Assembly (NCBI RefSeq): GCF_000497445.1
Contig: NZ_CM002285.1
Location: forward strand, 9,108,161 to 9,172,160
DNA length: 64,000 nt
DNA from: Streptomyces roseochromogenus subsp. oscitans DS 12.976
GTDB lineage: Bacteria; Actinomycetota; Actinomycetes; Streptomycetales; Streptomycetaceae
Direction: 5' to 3'
The notes below the pieces were generated by a model. That model saw nothing but the letters and a program-made list of their open reading frames with translations. It made no database searches and was not told the origin of the DNA. The translations under genes were made by a program, and so were the position numbers. Below are positions 44,130 to 53,508 of the stretch, piece by piece. Within the stretch, counting starts at the first letter, position 1; every line of letters starts with the position of its first letter.

Positions 44130-44452
44130 CAGTCGCAATCCGTCTTCTCTGTCGTGGCGTGCGTCTCGGGCGTGGCGTGGATCGATCATTCCTTGCACAA
44201 CTTACGTCCGAGAGCCCGCCTTTCGCCTGTCGGTTCGGATTCCCCGCTGCCGGGCCCTTCCTGATCCACCGTCCGGGCACGGTCCCGCGGCGTACGCGTG
44301 ACGGTGAACAACCCCTGTGGGTTCTCCTCCGCACGTCTCTTTCTTCGTACGCCTGGAGTCGTAGCAAGGTCGCCCGGCAGACGGATCCGCACACCGGCGC
44401 AGAGACGAAAGGGTGGCGACGTCCTGTAAGTTGACGGAAAGGAACAGCCATC
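44130..44452. other. Divergent intergenic stretch
   Basis: 323 bases without a supported gene, between the methyltransferase and the secreted peptidase. It should hold both promoters; I could not define clear boxes. Confidence 0.4.
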
Positions 44453-46036
44453 GTGCGGATAGGACGTGTGGCGCCCCTGTTCACCGTGGGGATCACGGCG
44501 ACACTGGTCGCCGCCCTCGCTCCGGCGCAGGCATCCGCGGCGGAACCGCTGAACAGATTCGGGACCCAGAAGCCGGCGTGGCAGCGATGCGACGCCTCGC
44601 AGCCCGCCGCCTTACAGTGCGCGACGATCGAGGTCCCGCTCGACTACGGCCGCCCCGGCGGCAAGACGATCAAGCTGGCCATCTCCCGTATGCAGACCAG
44701 CGTCCCGGGCAAGCGGCACGGTGTGATCCTCTTCAACCCCGGCGGTCCGGGCGGCGAGGGCCTGGACATGCCGGTGATGATGAAGGACGCGATGCCCAAG
44801 AAGGTCCTGGAGCAGTACGACCTCATCGGGTTCGACCCGCGCGGTGTGGGCCGAAGCAGCCCCGTCACCTGCGGTCTCAAGGGTGCCGAGCTGAACATGG
44901 AACACGCCTACAGGCCGGCCACGTTCAGCCGTGACGTCGCATGGGCCCGCACCGTCGCCGAGAAGTGCCGTGCCAGGAACGGCGACAGGCTTCCGTACAT
45001 CACCACCCGCAACACCGCCCGCGACATGGACGTCATCCGCGCGGTGCTGGGCGAGAAGAAGCTTTCCTACCTGGGCTACTCCTACGGCACATACCTTGGC
45101 GCCGTCTACGCGCAGATGTTCCCCCAGCGGACCGACCGCTGGGTGCTGGACAGTGCGGTCGACCCCGCCCGGGTGTGGCGTGGCATGATCCAGGTCTGGG
45201 CGGAGGGCACCGAGCCGGCGTTCACGCGCTGGACGAAGTGGACCGCGCAGCACGACCGCACCTACCACCTCGGCAACACCCCGGCCAAGGTGAGGAAGAC
45301 GTTCTGGAACCTGATCGCCCGGGCCGACCGCTCTCCCATCGACGACGGTGGCCAGAAACTCACCGGCGACGACATCCGGGCCGCCTTGCGCGCCGAGTTC
45401 TTCAGCCCCAAGTACGCGGCCGAGGCCGTCATGAACCTCAAGAAGGCCGCCGACGGCCATGCCACCCCCGGCCGTTCGCTCGTACCGGCCGATCCGCAGG
45501 GGGAGCCCCGGCCCGCGGCTTCTTCCACCGCTCAGACGCCGGCCGACAACGGCTCGGCCGCGTTCTGGTCCGTCGTCTGCGGTGACACCGCGGCCTGGCC
45601 GCACGACCCCGAGCAGTACCGGCATGACGCGATCCGGAACAAGGCCGAGTACCCCGTCTACGGCGACTTCGGCTCCAACATCACGCCGTGCGCGTTCTGG
45701 AACAAGCCGGCCGAACCCGTCACCGCCGTGAACAACGACGTCGGCGTGCTCACCGTCCAGAACCAGTGGGACCCCCAGACACCTCTGGTCAGCGGCCTGG
45801 GAATGCACCGCGCCCTGAAAGGCTCGCGCATGGTGTACGTCCAGGGCGGCGAGGGCCACGGCGTCTACTCCGGCGACCCGCGCGCCTGCGCCAACATCGC
45901 CGTGAACTCCTACCTGAGCACCGGAACGCTCCCGGCGAAGGACGTCACCTGCAAGGTGTCCGGCCGTCAGAGCCCCGGTGTGAACCAGCGCATCGTCCCC
46001 GCACCACAGCACACACCGCAGGCGCCGCGCTTCTGA
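44453..46036 (+). CDS. Secreted S33-family tripeptidyl/prolyl aminopeptidase-like hydrolase
   Basis: A 527-residue exported enzyme. The signal peptide ends ASA-AE near residue 28. The alpha/beta hydrolase core has the oxyanion segment FNPGGPGGEGLD, DLIGFDPRGVGRSS, the nucleophile YLGYSYGTYLGA, the acid in QNQWDPQTP and the His in GGEGHGVYS; cysteines in the lid are as in Streptomyces tripeptidyl aminopeptidases. It probably removes N-terminal peptides from extracellular proteins. GTG 44453 follows AAGGAA. Two hairpins follow the gene. Confidence 0.88.
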   Translation: MRIGRVAPLFTVGITATLVAALAPAQASAAEPLNRFGTQKPAWQRCDASQPAALQCATIEVPLDYGRPGGKTIKLAISRMQTSVPGKRHGVILFNPGGPGGEGLDMPVMMKDAMPKKVLEQYDLIGFDPRGVGRSSPVTCGLKGAELNMEHAYRPATFSRDVAWARTVAEKCRARNGDRLPYITTRNTARDMDVIRAVLGEKKLSYLGYSYGTYLGAVYAQMFPQRTDRWVLDSAVDPARVWRGMIQVWAEGTEPAFTRWTKWTAQHDRTYHLGNTPAKVRKTFWNLIARADRSPIDDGGQKLTGDDIRAALRAEFFSPKYAAEAVMNLKKAADGHATPGRSLVPADPQGEPRPAASSTAQTPADNGSAAFWSVVCGDTAAWPHDPEQYRHDAIRNKAEYPVYGDFGSNITPCAFWNKPAEPVTAVNNDVGVLTVQNQWDPQTPLVSGLGMHRALKGSRMVYVQGGEGHGVYSGDPRACANIAVNSYLSTGTLPAKDVTCKVSGRQSPGVNQRIVPAPQHTPQAPRF

Positions 46037-46053
46037 CGCCGCGTCGGTGTCAG

Positions 46054-46109
46054 CCCCCTGCTCGACGGGCAGGGGGCCAGTGGGAACCCCCAGGCAGGAC
46101 CTGGGGGTT
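46054..46109. terminator. Two adjacent hairpins between convergent genes
   Basis: CCCCCTGC/GCAGGGGG (46054-46076, loop TCGACGG) and AACCCCCAG/CTGGGGGTT (46085-46109, loop GCAGGAC) lie between the peptidase and sphingomyelinase-like genes, which point at each other. A bidirectional terminator is likely. Confidence 0.75.
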
Positions 46110-46139
46110 CTGCATTGCTCACCGCCTGTGCGGCCAGGC

Positions 46140-47174
46140 TCAGTTGAGCTGGAACGTCGCCTCGACCGGGTAGTGGTCGCTGGGAGCGTTGGTGTCGGTC
46201 TGCCCGCTGGTCCAGCCGGACTGGGGGTCGAAGTCCACCTTGACCGCGGACATCGCGGCCGGCGTCGGGCGGCCCGGCGCGTTCAGATAGCCGATGTAGT
46301 CGAGGTCGTCCCGGTAGTCCTTGGGGAAGGACTCGACGCCGGACATGTACTGACACCAGGCGGAGACCGGGCAGTCCATGGTCCGCAGGGTCTGGTCCGG
46401 GTCGGTGGCCGGGGTGCCGAGCACACCGTTCACCGCGCTCTGGGCGTTGGCGTAGTCGCCGCGCGACTGGCCGCCGTAGTACTCCACGTTCATGTCTCCG
46501 CCGATCAGCACCGGCGCACTCGAACCGACGATGCCGTCGACCCAGGAGCGGATCTCCTTGAGCTGGGCGAGCCGGGTGGACTGGGTCGTGTCGGTGGAGG
46601 TGTCGGACTCGTCGGCCTGCAGATGGGTGCCGACCACCCAGCTCGTCGCCCCGTTCTTGTCGATCTGCACCAGCGCGGCGCCCTTGTTGGCGTGGTAGTC
46701 CCAGGTGCCGTAGGTGGAGTTGCTGAAGATGTGTGCGTACTGCGCGCTGATCGGGTACTTGGACAGGATCATCGTGCCGCCGTTGATGACGAACAGCGAG
46801 TTGGAGCAGTCACCGCTGATGCCCGTCCAGCCGCCCCCGGAGCAGGTCTGGCCGACGACCGGGGTGTGGTACGGGTAGAGGTCGGCGAGCTTGCTGACGA
46901 TGTCGGGGGTCGAGGTGTTGTTGAAGTTCTCGTCCAGCACCACCACGTCCGCGTTGTGCTGACGGATGATCGACTCGATGGTGGGCGTGCGCTGGGCCGC
47001 CTTCTCGTGCTGGGTGCTGTCGACGATCGCGGTGCCGAGATCGACGTTCCATGCGAACACCGAGAGGTCGGTGCTGGTGCCCGCGCTCGCAGTGGGGGCC
47101 GCGAAGCCGCTGAAGCCGAGCAGTGCGGCTGCCGCCGCGGCGGTGAGGGCGGTAGCTGTACGACGCGAGACCAT
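46140..47174 (-). CDS. Secreted sphingomyelinase-like phosphodiesterase (EEP family)
   Basis: A 344-residue exported protein with signal MVSRRTATALTAAAAAALLG to about residue 32. The endonuclease/exonuclease/phosphatase fold shows FAWNVDLG, VVLDENFNN (metal Glu), GGTMILSKYPI, ANKGAALVQI, VVGTHLQADES, IGGDMNVEYY and the terminal SDHYPVEA. The order and spacing match bacterial neutral sphingomyelinases (the NKGxAxVxI and GTHxQAxxS motifs are specific). It would cleave sphingomyelin or a related phosphodiester outside the cell. AGGAG lies 5 bases before ATG. Confidence 0.87.
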   Translation of the reverse strand: MVSRRTATALTAAAAAALLGFSGFAAPTASAGTSTDLSVFAWNVDLGTAIVDSTQHEKAAQRTPTIESIIRQHNADVVVLDENFNNTSTPDIVSKLADLYPYHTPVVGQTCSGGGWTGISGDCSNSLFVINGGTMILSKYPISAQYAHIFSNSTYGTWDYHANKGAALVQIDKNGATSWVVGTHLQADESDTSTDTTQSTRLAQLKEIRSWVDGIVGSSAPVLIGGDMNVEYYGGQSRGDYANAQSAVNGVLGTPATDPDQTLRTMDCPVSAWCQYMSGVESFPKDYRDDLDYIGYLNAPGRPTPAAMSAVKVDFDPQSGWTSGQTDTNAPSDHYPVEATFQLN

Positions 47175-47414
47175 GCGTTCTCCTGGTGGCAGTGGGGTAG
47201 TCCCGACCCCTGAACGGTCGGGTCGCGTACATGACAGCGCGACTCTAGGTGCTCGTCGGTACGGCCGAGGGAACTTCGATCGATCTGCCCGTGGAGAAAA
47301 GGTGTATGGACAAGTTCGCCTTATCGCGGGTGGATCCCACCGGCCGGCGCCACCTGTTCCCCGCACCGTGCGCACATGTGAAGCCGGCTGGGAAAGCACG
47401 CCTAGGGTGGGGGT

Positions 47415-48551
47415 ATGAGCGGCGGCGTGGTGACGCTGTTCCTGTGCGGCGACGTCATGCTCGGGCGCGGCGTAGACCAGATCCTCCCGCACCCCGGACA
47501 TCCGGTGCTGCGCGAGGGGTACGTCACGGACGCCCGGTCGTACGTGGAGCTGGCCGAGGCGGTCAGCGGTCCGATTCCCGCGCCTGTCGACCCCGCCTGG
47601 CCATGGGGCGAGGCGCTGCGGGTGCTGGAGCGGGCCGCCCCGGACACCCGGATCGTGAATCTGGAAACGGCGGTCACACGCAGTGACGCGTTCGCGCCGG
47701 GCAAGGCGGTCCACTACCGGATGCACCCGGCCAACCTGCCCGCCCTGGCGGTGGCGCGCCCCGACGTGTGCGTGCTGGCCAACAACCATGTGCTGGACTT
47801 CGGCCGGCCGGGCCTGGCGGAAACGCTCGACTCGCTCGCGGGCGCGGGGCTGCGGACCGCGGGCGCGGGACGGGACGCCGACGAAGCCTACGCACCCGCG
47901 GAGGTCCCCGTCGGCCCCGGCCGCCGCATCCTGGTCTTCGCCCTCGGCACGCTGTCCAGCGGCGTCCCGCCCGACTGGGCCGCGAGCACCGACTGGCCCG
48001 GCGTCGCCTACGCACGTGAGCTGTCATCGGAGGCTGCCGAGGCCGCCCTCCAGCGGGTGCGGCGGGTGAGACGACCGGGCGACATCGTGGTCGTGTCGGT
48101 GCACTGGGGCTCCAACTGGGGTTATCTCGTCCCCCGCGACCAGAAGCGCTTCGCGCACGCCCTGATCGACGGCGGCGTCGACATCGTCCACGGACACTCC
48201 TCGCACCATCCCCGCCCCGTCGAGCTGTACCGAGACCGCCTGATCCTCTACGGCTGCGGCGACTTCATCGACGACTACGAGGGCATCTCGGGCTACGAGG
48301 AGTACCGCGACGACCTCCGGCTCGGCTACCTCGTCTCGGTGGCGGCGGACACCGGGTGCCCGACCGGCCTGCGGATGTTCCCGCTGCGGGCACGCCGGAT
48401 GCGGCTGGAGACCGCGGCGGACGAGGACCGCGCATGGCTGCGTACGACCCTCGACCGGATCAGTAAGGGCGTACACATCGACGTGGACGCCGACGGCATG
48501 CTCAGCCTCGTACCCCAGGCCGCCGCCCCCGGACCGGAGCCCCGCCGGTGA
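47415..48551 (+). CDS. CapA-family metallophosphatase-fold protein
   Basis: A 378-residue protein without a signal peptide. It matches CapA/PgsA-type proteins linked to poly-gamma-glutamate or capsule synthesis: FLCGDVMLGRGVDQIL, VNLETAVTRS, HPANLPALAVARPDVCVLAN, NHVLDFGRPGLAETLD, VVVSVHWGSNWGY and HGHSSHHPRPVELY. The metal residues of the calcineurin-like fold (GD, N, H, GH) are all present. Lack of a membrane anchor suggests an intracellular hydrolase-like role. Neighbours give no clue. Confidence 0.85.
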   Translation: MSGGVVTLFLCGDVMLGRGVDQILPHPGHPVLREGYVTDARSYVELAEAVSGPIPAPVDPAWPWGEALRVLERAAPDTRIVNLETAVTRSDAFAPGKAVHYRMHPANLPALAVARPDVCVLANNHVLDFGRPGLAETLDSLAGAGLRTAGAGRDADEAYAPAEVPVGPGRRILVFALGTLSSGVPPDWAASTDWPGVAYARELSSEAAEAALQRVRRVRRPGDIVVVSVHWGSNWGYLVPRDQKRFAHALIDGGVDIVHGHSSHHPRPVELYRDRLILYGCGDFIDDYEGISGYEEYRDDLRLGYLVSVAADTGCPTGLRMFPLRARRMRLETAADEDRAWLRTTLDRISKGVHIDVDADGMLSLVPQAAAPGPEPRR

Positions 48552-48576
48552 ACGGCCGCCCGAGCACAAGCTTCTC

Positions 48577-49242
48577 CTACTCGGCCGATGCCGCGCCCAG
48601 ACACTCCACGCACCATTCCCGCACCGTCTCCGCGACCTGCTCCAGGGCGCCGGGTTCCTCGAAGAGGTGGGTGGCTCCCGGGATCACCCGCAGGGTGTTC
48701 GGGGTCTGCAGCTGTCGCGCGGCCTCCTCGTTGAGCCGCAGCACCTCGGTGTCACTGCCGCCGACGACCAGCAGGACGGGTGCGCGTACGGCGGGCAGCG
48801 CGTCGCCCGCCAGATCGGGCCGTCCGCCCCGGGAGACCACGGCCAGGACGCGGTCGGGACGCTCGGCGGCGGCCCGCAGGGCAGCGGCGGCGCCGGTACT
48901 CGCGCCGAAGAGGATGACCGGCAGCTCACTGGTGCCGGGCCGGTCGCCCAGCCACTCCATGGCCGCCACCAGACGACGCCCCAGCAGCGCGACGTCGAAG
49001 CGGTGCTCGGCGGTCACGACGTCCCGGCGTTCCTCCTCCTCGGTGAGCAGATCGATCAGCAAGGTGCCCAGCGCGGCCTCCCGCAACGCCGCGGCGACCG
49101 CCTGGTTGCGCGGACTGTGCCGGGAACTGCCGCTGCCGTGCGCGAACAGCACCACGGCACCCGCGGACTCCGGCACCACGAGATCACCTGGGAGCGCGGC
49201 GCCGTCGGCCGGCACCACAACCGTCTCGGACTTCATGGCCAT
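48577..49242 (-). CDS. Dienelactone hydrolase-family alpha/beta hydrolase
   Basis: A 221-residue cytosolic protein. VVLFAHGSGSSRHSPRN supplies the oxyanion region, VILFGASTGAAAALRAA the nucleophile Ser, VLLVVGGSDTEVLRLN the acid and GATHLFEEPGAL the His. Proteins of this type often sit next to phosphoribosyltransferases in stress loci, but none is seen here. ATG 49242 has GGGGAA 4 bases upstream; ATG 49236 is an alternative two codons on. Confidence 0.83.
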   Translation of the reverse strand: MAMKSETVVVPADGAALPGDLVVPESAGAVVLFAHGSGSSRHSPRNQAVAAALREAALGTLLIDLLTEEEERRDVVTAEHRFDVALLGRRLVAAMEWLGDRPGTSELPVILFGASTGAAAALRAAAERPDRVLAVVSRGGRPDLAGDALPAVRAPVLLVVGGSDTEVLRLNEEAARQLQTPNTLRVIPGATHLFEEPGALEQVAETVREWCVECLGAASAE

Positions 49243-49475
49243 CAACTTCCCCGACAGACTCCGAAGACCTCGGTCGTCTCCTCGTACTCACTGCGTACCC
49301 CGCACCGGCCCACCGTGCTCGCCGAACCCACGATTGAAAGCCCAACAAGACATGCGCAACGCGCCGCGCGCACGATGGCTACAGGCCGTGCGAGGGGTAC
49401 TCGATGTGCTGGTGCACGGCGCCGGCGATCCCTGAGGGAGCCGGATTCTCCGCGCTCGAGATGGAGGGACGAGCG

Positions 49476-49898
49476 ATGACGACTGCGAAGGACATCATGC
49501 ACCCGGGTGCCCAGTGGATACCCAGGTACGAGACGTTGGACCGTGCGGCACAGATGATGCGGGACCACGGGCTGGGCGCGCTCCCGGTCAGCGACCCCGA
49601 CAACAAGGACCGGATGTGCGGCATCATCACCGACCGCGACATCGTGGTGAAGTGTGTCGCCTATGGCCACGACCCCGCGCAGATGACCTGCGGTGACCTG
49701 TGCGAGGGCACCCCGCGCTGGATCGACGCCGGCTCCGACATCTCCGAGGCGCTGCGCGAGATGGAGAGCCACCAGATCAAGCGCCTCCCGGTGGTCGAGA
49801 ACAAGCGAATGATCGGGATGATCAGCGAGACCGACATCGCCCGGCACCTCTCCGACGACCAGCTCGCGGAGTTCGTGCAGCGCGTGTACGCAGCGTGA
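49476..49898 (+). CDS. CBS-domain pair protein
   Basis: A 140-residue protein made of two CBS units only: ETLDRAAQMMRDHGLGALPV with GIITDRDIVVKCVA, and ISEALREMESHQIKRLPVVE with MIGMISETDIARHL. Such stand-alone pairs bind AMP/ATP-type ligands; the Mycobacterium relative HRP1 is hypoxia-induced and similar in size. GGAGGGAC precedes ATG 49476 by 7 bases. It is unlike the CBS-BON protein at 35092. Confidence 0.87.
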   Translation: MTTAKDIMHPGAQWIPRYETLDRAAQMMRDHGLGALPVSDPDNKDRMCGIITDRDIVVKCVAYGHDPAQMTCGDLCEGTPRWIDAGSDISEALREMESHQIKRLPVVENKRMIGMISETDIARHLSDDQLAEFVQRVYAA

Positions 49899-49965
49899 TC
49901 CCCCGCGAGACGCCCGATCGGCGTGGCGCGTCGTCCAGGCGACAGTCGATCAGAAGACAGTCGAT

Positions 49966-50481
49966 TCAGGAGCCGTTCTCTGACCCGGTCGCCGTCTTCG
50001 AGTAGGCGTCGTGCCAGGCGGCCTTCGCTCCGGAGTCGCCGATCCGGTAGACGTCCACGACGGCTCCCACCGCGACGGCCAGCGAGAGTACGCCGACGAT
50101 GATCCGTACCGGCAGGGCGGACCAGCGCATGCCGCTGCCGCCCTGTCCGGGCTCCGCAGGTGCGCGCCGCCCCGCCCACCACACGACCGCCGCCAGCACG
50201 AACAGGCCCAGGGCCCACGGCAGCAGACCGTCGCCCAATTCGGTGTGCCGACGTACCAGCGCGTCTTCCTCCACATGCCGTTCCAGCCACTCACCGGCGT
50301 TCGTGGTCAGGGGCACGCTGACCAGGGCGACGAAGGCCAGCACAGGCAGCAGCACGCCCAGCCGACGGGCGGCCTGCGGCCACAGCGCGGCCGCCACCAG
50401 GGCCAGCGCGGCGAGCGGTATCAGCACGACGACCACATGGACCAGCAGGACATGGGCGGGCAGACCGTTGATCAGTGTCAT
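49966..50481 (-). CDS. DUF2231-family membrane protein
   Basis: A 171-residue protein with four hydrophobic helices. The N-terminal LPAHVLLVHVVVVLIPLAAL with its two His, and HTELGDGLLPWALGLFV, match DUF2231 proteins, some of which resemble haem-binding membrane proteins. Function unknown. AGGAG lies 7 bases before the ATG at 50481. Confidence 0.8.
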   Translation of the reverse strand: MTLINGLPAHVLLVHVVVVLIPLAALALVAAALWPQAARRLGVLLPVLAFVALVSVPLTTNAGEWLERHVEEDALVRRHTELGDGLLPWALGLFVLAAVVWWAGRRAPAEPGQGGSGMRWSALPVRIIVGVLSLAVAVGAVVDVYRIGDSGAKAAWHDAYSKTATGSENGS

Positions 50482-50594
50482 CCAGGCGCTCCTGAGGGGG
50501 ATGGGGCGCGTCAGCCTGGCACAGCCGGCTCTCAGTTCCCTCTCAGCCGACCAGGGTTCGCGCAGGCATTGAGCCCGATGCCCAGGTCAGCCGG

Positions 50595-51130
50595 TCAGCG
50601 CCGGTGCGGATCGCCGGGGGCAGCCAGGCGTCCGGGCCATGGAGGCCGAGGTCTGCGGCCGTGGAGCAGAGGGCGTCGACGACGGCCAGGACCGCGGGAC
50701 GGGCCTCGTCGGCGCGCCGGACCACGGACCGGGTCCAGTCGATCTCCGGCGCCACGACCGGGCGTCGTACCAGATCGGGCGGGAGAAGGCTGGTCTGGCC
50801 CTTGGGGGAATTGATGACCGGCCGGTCGCTGCGGCGGACGTGGTCGAAGAACGCGGGCCCGGTGAGGCCGCCGTCGGGACAAGGACCGGGCGGGCCCCGG
50901 TGTCCCGGGCCAGCTGTTCTGCTCAGACGTTCCAGGACGACCACGAGGTCGTGTCGGCGTCGATCAGGACGGCGGTGCCACGGGCGGACACCTCGCCGGT
51001 GTCGTCACCGGTGGCGACGGCGTAGCGCCGGTCCGCGCCGATCAGCCCGGCCACCAGGCCCAGCCGCTCCAGATCCCCGGTCCCCACCCAGCACACGGCG
51101 AGGTCCAGGCCGCCGTCGGCGACGCGGGCG
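50595..51130 (-). pseudogene. Decayed LysR-family regulator, C-terminal half
   Basis: On the minus strand the effector-domain sequence VADGGLDLAVCWVGTGDLER and GLIGADRRYAVATGDDTGEV leads to SWSSWNV, where a TGA stops it. AEQLARDTGARPVLVPT follows in frame, then a frameshift to GGLTGPAFFDHVRRSDRPVI, NSPKGQTSLLPPDLVRRPVV and AVVDALCS, and a last frameshift before GDPHRR and a stop at 50595. No HTH remains upstream, where GC-rich repeats begin. It is clearly a broken LysR substrate-binding domain. Confidence 0.7.
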
Positions 51131-51287
51131 GCCTGCGCGTGCGAGGGGGCGACGCAGGCGTCCACGCAGGACCGCGAAGAACATAACGGGGAGACCCCCA
51201 TCGCGTCGCCGCCCTCCTCTGCCTTGCAGCTGGTCTCTCCCCCGCTCGAATACTCCCGCACGCTCGGCTGCGCTCGCGCGGGGGGAC

Positions 51288-51334
51288 CCCCACCGCGGGG
51301 GCACCCCCATCGCGGGGGCACCCCCATCGCCCCC
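51288..51334. repeat. GC-rich palindromic tandem repeat
   Basis: Units of the form CCCCATCGCGGGGGCAC repeat about 2.7 times with small variation, alternating C5 and G5 tracts that could fold as hairpins. It lies between the LysR remnant and a small gene. Confidence 0.55.
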
Positions 51335-51339
51335 GTTCA

Positions 51340-51397
51340 CCTGCGCTGATGAGGTGCCGTCGATCTCCTGCGACATGATCCGCCGGGCAGGCGCTAG
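51340..51397. repeat. Partial copy of a dispersed repeat (right end)
   Basis: These 58 bases, from CCTGCGCTGATGA to the terminal CTAG, match 57204-57263 with about 80 percent identity by eye. The left inverted end found at 57161 is missing here. The CTAG contributes the TAG stop codon of the small gene to its right. Confidence 0.65.
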
Positions 51398-51609
51398 TCG
51401 GCTCCCTGGCGCAGGACGCGGCGGGCCGCCTCGGCCTCCGCCGCCGGCGGGGACAGCTCGTCGAGGGTGTCGAGCTCGTCATCCGCTTCCAGTTCCCGCT
51501 CCCATGCCGCCGCAAGGCGCTTCTGCTCCTGAGGCGGCTTGGCGCGGACGGCCTCCCGGTTGTCCGGGTTCAGGGCCGCCATGAATCGTCCGAGCGAGTC
51601 CGTGGCCAT
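51394..51609 (-). CDS. Small acidic hypothetical protein
   Basis: A 71-residue, charge-rich helical protein; AAWERELEADDELDTLDELS marks its acidic centre. AAGGAG lies 6 bases before ATG 51609, so translation is plausible. No family recognised and no signal or membrane segment. Its TAG stop lies in the terminal CTAG of a dispersed repeat, so the original C terminus may have been changed. Confidence 0.55.
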   Translation of the reverse strand: MATDSLGRFMAALNPDNREAVRAKPPQEQKRLAAAWERELEADDELDTLDELSPPAAEAEAARRVLRQGAD

Positions 51610-52196
51610 ACCGTGCTCCTTGCCACAGGGGGGTGCGCGCCGTTTCCTGGCCCACCATGACCAAACCGGCCCGCGCCGACCGATGGACACCACCTGACAA
51701 CATCCTGATGGCCCCGCCGCTCACCCCGCAATCGGGACAGCGCACCTGTCTGGAGCCGCAGACGGCAGTCGGCGCTCACACAACCCCAGCCCCGGCCGGC
51801 GAACCGGTACAGCACGGGCAGCGCCGGGGTGCTCTTGCGGCCCGACAGCAGCGACCGCGGTGCACGTGCATCCGCATGGGTGGCCGACCGGACGGGAATG
51901 GTGGCGGCCGAGATCGAGCAGATGCCGCTGCACCCCATCGCCGTAGCGGAGGTTCGACACCCGCTTGAGGTCGCGGGGGCGCGCGGGCAGGGGCCTGAGC
52001 AAGATCTGCGCGAGACGGTGGTGGCCGACCCGGACGGTTCGTTCTCGTCGGCGGACTGTGTCTCCGCGATACGAGGCGGGAAAGCCTTCATGGGTTCCGC
52101 GCATATCGGCGAGTACTCCCGGAAGCTTCGCCACCGATGCTGTGCAAAGGCTGGTCTCCGGAGCCTATGGGAGAGCCTCACTGCCCTGACTCCTCG
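51610..52196. other. Gene-free stretch
   Basis: No supported gene in 587 bases. Minus-strand pieces with scattered Cys (VRCPDCGVSGG near 51720) and a plus-strand stretch around 51900-52080 have no recognisable pattern or ribosome site. Confidence 0.4.
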
Positions 52197-52889
52197 TCAA
52201 CTCCTCGTCACGGAAGCGGCAAGGGCGGTATAGATCATGAGGAGGAAGCCGAGAGTGCACGGGGTGGCGGTCAGTGCGGCGCGCATCATCGCGGCGGCGG
52301 CCGCCGCACCGGTGGAGCGGTGGGTCGAGAGGGCCATGACGGCCAGCAGGACCGGGAGGGCGGAGAAGATGCCGCCCGTGAAGGAGCCGAGGGCTTCCGT
52401 TGCGTGCACGGCGAGCAGGACGGTCGTCGCCGACACCGCCATCCGCACCGGGATGTCCCAGCGCCGGGCGTGGTCCGGCGGCCGGTCCGTGTGGGCGGGA
52501 GCGGGCCAGGTCCGCAGACCGGCGAAGATGACGGCCAGGCCCAGCGCCGCCGTGAGCCAGACGTTCGCGCACATCGCAGCGAGCAGACCGGCTCCAGCCG
52601 CGCAGACCAGAGCCGCCGTCAGTGTCCGCGCCGGACGCAGGACGGGAGCGAGGCGGCCGTAGACGAGGCAGAAGGCCGCGACGATCAGTTGTGCCGCGAC
52701 GTTGCCGTGTGCGGCACGCGAGGCCGCCTCACTCCCGCCGTTGAGCCACATGAGGGCCAGAAACGGCCCTGACGTCGTCGGTGCGCCCAGCAGGAGCCCG
52801 CCGCGGCGCGGGCCCGAACGCCGGGCGACGACGGAGACGAGGAGTACGAGGGAGGGGGCGAGGGCGGTCCGGAGGAGCAGTATCTCCAT
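52197..52889 (-). CDS. Predicted multi-pass membrane protein, possible exporter
   Basis: A 230-residue protein with about six to seven helices and few charged residues. The N-terminal half has PSLVLLVSVVARRSGPRRGG followed by LLGAPTTSGPFLALMWLNGG, and the second half starts after a short polar loop near residue 130, suggesting an internal duplication. I do not recognise the family. It is divergent from an Lrp/AsnC regulator, an arrangement typical of small-molecule or amino acid exporters, so that role is inferred from context only. Confidence 0.7.
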   Translation of the reverse strand: MEILLLRTALAPSLVLLVSVVARRSGPRRGGLLLGAPTTSGPFLALMWLNGGSEAASRAAHGNVAAQLIVAAFCLVYGRLAPVLRPARTLTAALVCAAGAGLLAAMCANVWLTAALGLAVIFAGLRTWPAPAHTDRPPDHARRWDIPVRMAVSATTVLLAVHATEALGSFTGGIFSALPVLLAVMALSTHRSTGAAAAAAMMRAALTATPCTLGFLLMIYTALAASVTRS

Positions 52890-53009
52890 GCCTGCGAGCC
52901 TGGCACCGATGACGCCGATTTTGGCTCGGACTTCTCGGCACATCGGGCCGCTCTGCCGAGAAAAACGCGGCCATCCCCGTATCTGGCCGAGTATTTGTAG
53001 CATGGCGCC

Positions 53010-53459
53010 ATGGACCGCATCGATCGGCAGATCCTCTCGATCCTCCTCAGCGACGGCCGGGCGACCTATCAGGAGTTGGGCCGTCAGGTCCGGCTCTCGG
53101 CCAACACCGTCGCCGACCGCGTACGCCGGCTCCAGGCCGTTGGAGTCGTCCGCGGATACCGGGCCGAGCTGAACCTGGCGGCGTTCGGGCGCGGGATGGA
53201 ATTGCTCAGCGACATCCGTCTGCGCGAGGGCGTGGACCGCCAGGCCTTCGAGGCTCAGCTGCATCAAGTGCCCCAGGTCGTCGGCGCGATGCGGCTGACC
53301 GGGGACTACGACTACCAGCTACGCGTGGCCTGCACCGACGCCCGCGAGTTCGAAACGGTCATCGACCGGCTCAAGGCCGACCTCGGCGTACGGGAGTTGC
53401 GCAGCCGGCTCCTCCTGCACGAGGTGCCATTGGGGCCTGACCGCGTCCTGGAGCCCTGA
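53010..53459 (+). CDS. Lrp/AsnC-family regulator
   Basis: A 149-residue protein: HTH at residues 4-50 (DRQILSILLSDGRATYQELG, LSANTVADRVRRLQAVGVV), then the RAM ligand domain (VVGAMRLTGDYDYQLRVAC). Lrp proteins sense amino acids. It is divergent from the membrane protein gene, with 120 bases between, and probably controls it. The ATG at 53010 gives the family-typical N terminus. Confidence 0.9.
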   Translation: MDRIDRQILSILLSDGRATYQELGRQVRLSANTVADRVRRLQAVGVVRGYRAELNLAAFGRGMELLSDIRLREGVDRQAFEAQLHQVPQVVGAMRLTGDYDYQLRVACTDAREFETVIDRLKADLGVRELRSRLLLHEVPLGPDRVLEP

Positions 53460-53508
53460 TGGCAGGACTCGGGTGGGGCTGGTCCGGCGCCTGTGAGGCT
53501 GACATCGT

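Noticed and set aside
51288..51334. Short regular repeats that could suggest a CRISPR array
   Set aside because: Units are contiguous without spacers of unique sequence, and no cas-like gene is near.
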